In this document: positions 5,337 through 6,393 of the stretch, one piece after another
Layout of the letters: each line of letters opens with the position of its first letter
How positions within the stretch are numbered: the first letter of the stretch is position 1
Assembly: GCA_035640715.1 (NCBI GenBank)
Contig: DASQVO010000190.1
Location: forward strand, 1-6,393
DNA: 6,393 nt
Source: DASQVO01 sp035640715
Lineage (GTDB): Bacteria > Actinomycetota > Actinomycetes > Streptosporangiales > Streptosporangiaceae
Direction of reading: 5' to 3'
The notes under the pieces: generated by a model
What the model saw: the letters and a program-made list of their open reading frames with translations, nothing else
What the model was told of the DNA's origin: nothing
The model's database searches: none
Made by a program: the position numbers and the translations under genes

Positions 5337-6393
5337 CGCGCCGCCGTCCGGGCGAGCTGACCAGCTGCAGGCTGCGGCGCGGGCGTGGCTCGCCGACGAC
5401 CCCGACCCGGCCGACCGGGCGGAGCTTGAGATGGTGCTGCGGTCTGGTGACGTCGGCGAACTCGCGGACCGGTTCGCCAGCCCGCTGACCTTCGGCACCG
5501 CGGGCATCAGGGGGGCCATCGGCGCCGGGCCGGCCCGGATGAACCGGGCCACCGTCCGCCGGGTCACGGCGGGTCTCGCCGCTTCCTTGCAGACGTGCGT
5601 CCCGGAGGCCGGACGCGGGCCGGTGGTGATCGGATTCGACGCGCGCCGGCGCTCGGGGCAGTTCGCGGACGAGACTGCGTCCGTGCTGACCGGCGCCGGC
5701 CTGCGAGTCCTGCGGCTGCCCGGCCCCGTCCCCACCCCCGTATTGGCCTTCGCCGTGCGCCACCTCGGCGCGGCAGCCGGGGTGATGGTGACCGCCAGCC
5801 ACAATCCCCGCGGAGACAACGGCTACAAGGTGTACTGGGCCGACGGGGCCCAGATCATCGCGCCGGTGGACGCCGGTATCGCGGCGGCCGCCGAGCGGGC
5901 CGGCCCGCTGCGCGCGGTGCCCCTCGGCGGCCCGGGCGAGGCGCTCGGCGGCGAAGTGCTCGACGCCTACCTGGACGCGATCGTTCCGGCTGCGCTGCAC
6001 GGTGTTCCGTACCACCGTGTTCCAGGCCACGGGGACACCGGAGCCGGGGATTCCGGTCACGGGGACGCGGGCCATGCTGATGCCCGGCGGAGGGCCAGGC
6101 GGGACCTCCGCATCGCCTACACGCCGCTGCACGGGGTCGGCCTGAACACCGTCTTGCGCGCATTCCGCCGGGCCGGTTTCGCCGACCCGGCCACGGTGGC
6201 CGCCCAGGCCGAGCCCGACGGCGCCTTCCCCACGCTGCCCAAGCCCAACCCCGAGGAGCCGGGCGCCCTGGACCTGCTCATCGAGGAGGGCACCCGCAGC
6301 GGCGCGGACCTGCTGCTCGCCAACGATCCCGATGCGGACCGGCTCGCCGCCGGGATCCCCGACCCCGCCTCGGCGGGAGGATGGCGCATCCTG
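5317..6393 (+). CDS. pmmB: Phosphomannomutase/phosphopentomutase-like phosphohexomutase (PmmB type), C-terminus cut by window
   Basis: From the ATG at 5317 the frame stays open for 359 codons to the right edge, about two thirds of a normal 530-560 residue protein. These enzymes move a phosphate between C1 and C6 (or C1 and C5) of sugars through a phosphoserine. Visible signatures are LTFGTAGIRG (57-66), the catalytic-serine loop VTASHNP with S161, DNGYKVY (167-173), YTPLHGVG (domain 2) and the metal loop NDPDADRL with D337, D339 and D341. The long N-terminus before GTAGIRG and the wording of these motifs match actinobacterial PmmB rather than GlmM. Mycobacterial pmmB lies beside deoD and upp, so a role in ribose-phosphate/nucleoside salvage is plausible next to a nucleobase transporter. 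It starts within the transporter gene (20-nt overlap), with no strong ribosome binding site. A Gly/His/Asp-rich insertion lies at about 229-257. Confidence 0.9.
   Translation, partial: MPVSRADAPPSGRADQLQAAARAWLADDPDPADRAELEMVLRSGDVGELADRFASPLTFGTAGIRGAIGAGPARMNRATVRRVTAGLAASLQTCVPEAGRGPVVIGFDARRRSGQFADETASVLTGAGLRVLRLPGPVPTPVLAFAVRHLGAAAGVMVTASHNPRGDNGYKVYWADGAQIIAPVDAGIAAAAERAGPLRAVPLGGPGEALGGEVLDAYLDAIVPAALHGVPYHRVPGHGDTGAGDSGHGDAGHADARRRARRDLRIAYTPLHGVGLNTVLRAFRRAGFADPATVAAQAEPDGAFPTLPKPNPEEPGALDLLIEEGTRSGADLLLANDPDADRLAAGIPDPASAGGWRIL
6028..6066 (+). repeat. CACGGGGAC direct repeats inside the mutase insertion
   Basis: CACGGGGAC occurs at 6028-6036 and 6058-6066, exactly 30 bases apart and in frame, each coding His-Gly-Asp. 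The stretch between them is also Gly/Asp-rich. It looks like an in-frame expansion at the linker between domains 1 and 2. Confidence 0.55.

Noticed and set aside
3663..5819. Long 718-codon open frame on the minus strand opposite the transporter and mutase
   Set aside because: It is antisense to two well-recognised genes. Its translation is dominated by Arg, Gly, Asp, Glu and Pro with no fold signature, as expected from the mirror frame of high-GC coding DNA.
5317..6393. Identification of the mutase as GlmM (phosphoglucosamine mutase)
   Set aside because: GlmM proteins start almost directly with a GTDGIRG motif. Here there are nearly 60 residues before GTAGIRG, and the surrounding motifs are PmmB-like.
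1..6393. CRISPR array, insertion sequence, tRNA or rRNA
   Set aside because: No regularly spaced repeats, transposase motifs, terminal inverted repeats, cloverleaf-like segments or rRNA-like sequence were recognised on either strand.

Overview
The window reads as chromosomal DNA from a high-GC actinobacterium. GC is very high (about 70% by eye, not computed), third codon positions are strongly G/C, and several genes have typical actinobacterial relatives: an ECF41/SigJ sigma factor and a PmmB-type phosphosugar mutase. Two start codons also look leaderless, each with a TANNNT box placed immediately upstream. The genus cannot be fixed from the sequence alone.

Layout. (1) Positions 1-363, minus strand: a VapBC-type toxin-antitoxin pair. 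The ribbon-helix-helix antitoxin is complete. The PIN-domain toxin starts by a GTGA overlap and runs off the left edge. An AT-rich stretch with TACCATA repeats precedes the antitoxin and is its likely promoter/operator. (2) Positions 364-691: non-coding, divergent region. It carries a perfect 12-bp palindrome and, at 622-648, a textbook ECF41 promoter (TGTCACA, 16 nt, CGTC). (3) Positions 692-2598, plus strand: a two-gene operon of an NAD-epimerase-like SDR protein and an ECF41 sigma factor with a fused C-terminal SnoaL-like domain, joined by an ATGA overlap. This is the classical 'COE gene plus ECF41' module, and the promoter in front makes it a likely self-activating circuit. (4) Positions 2708-3574, plus: an intradiol ring-cleavage dioxygenase, most like hydroxyquinol 1,2-dioxygenase, with all four iron ligands present. 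Its leader holds a 19-bp imperfect direct repeat. (5) Positions 3783-5336, plus: an NCS1-family nucleobase/hydantoin/allantoin-type transporter with a strong ribosome binding site. (6) Positions 5317 to the right edge, plus: a phosphomannomutase/phosphopentomutase-like protein (PmmB type), truncated by the window, overlapping the transporter by 20 nt and carrying a Gly/His/Asp-rich insertion.

How it fits together. The SDR/sigma pair is one regulatory unit. The transporter and PmmB-like mutase probably form a second transcription unit. Because PmmB-type mutases sit with nucleoside salvage genes in mycobacteria, nucleobase uptake plus pentose-phosphate conversion is a reasonable reading. The dioxygenase is a lone aromatic-ring cleavage enzyme without visible pathway partners here. 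No mobile element, CRISPR array, tRNA or rRNA was seen. The most checkable observation is the exact ECF41 promoter in front of the ECF41 operon.
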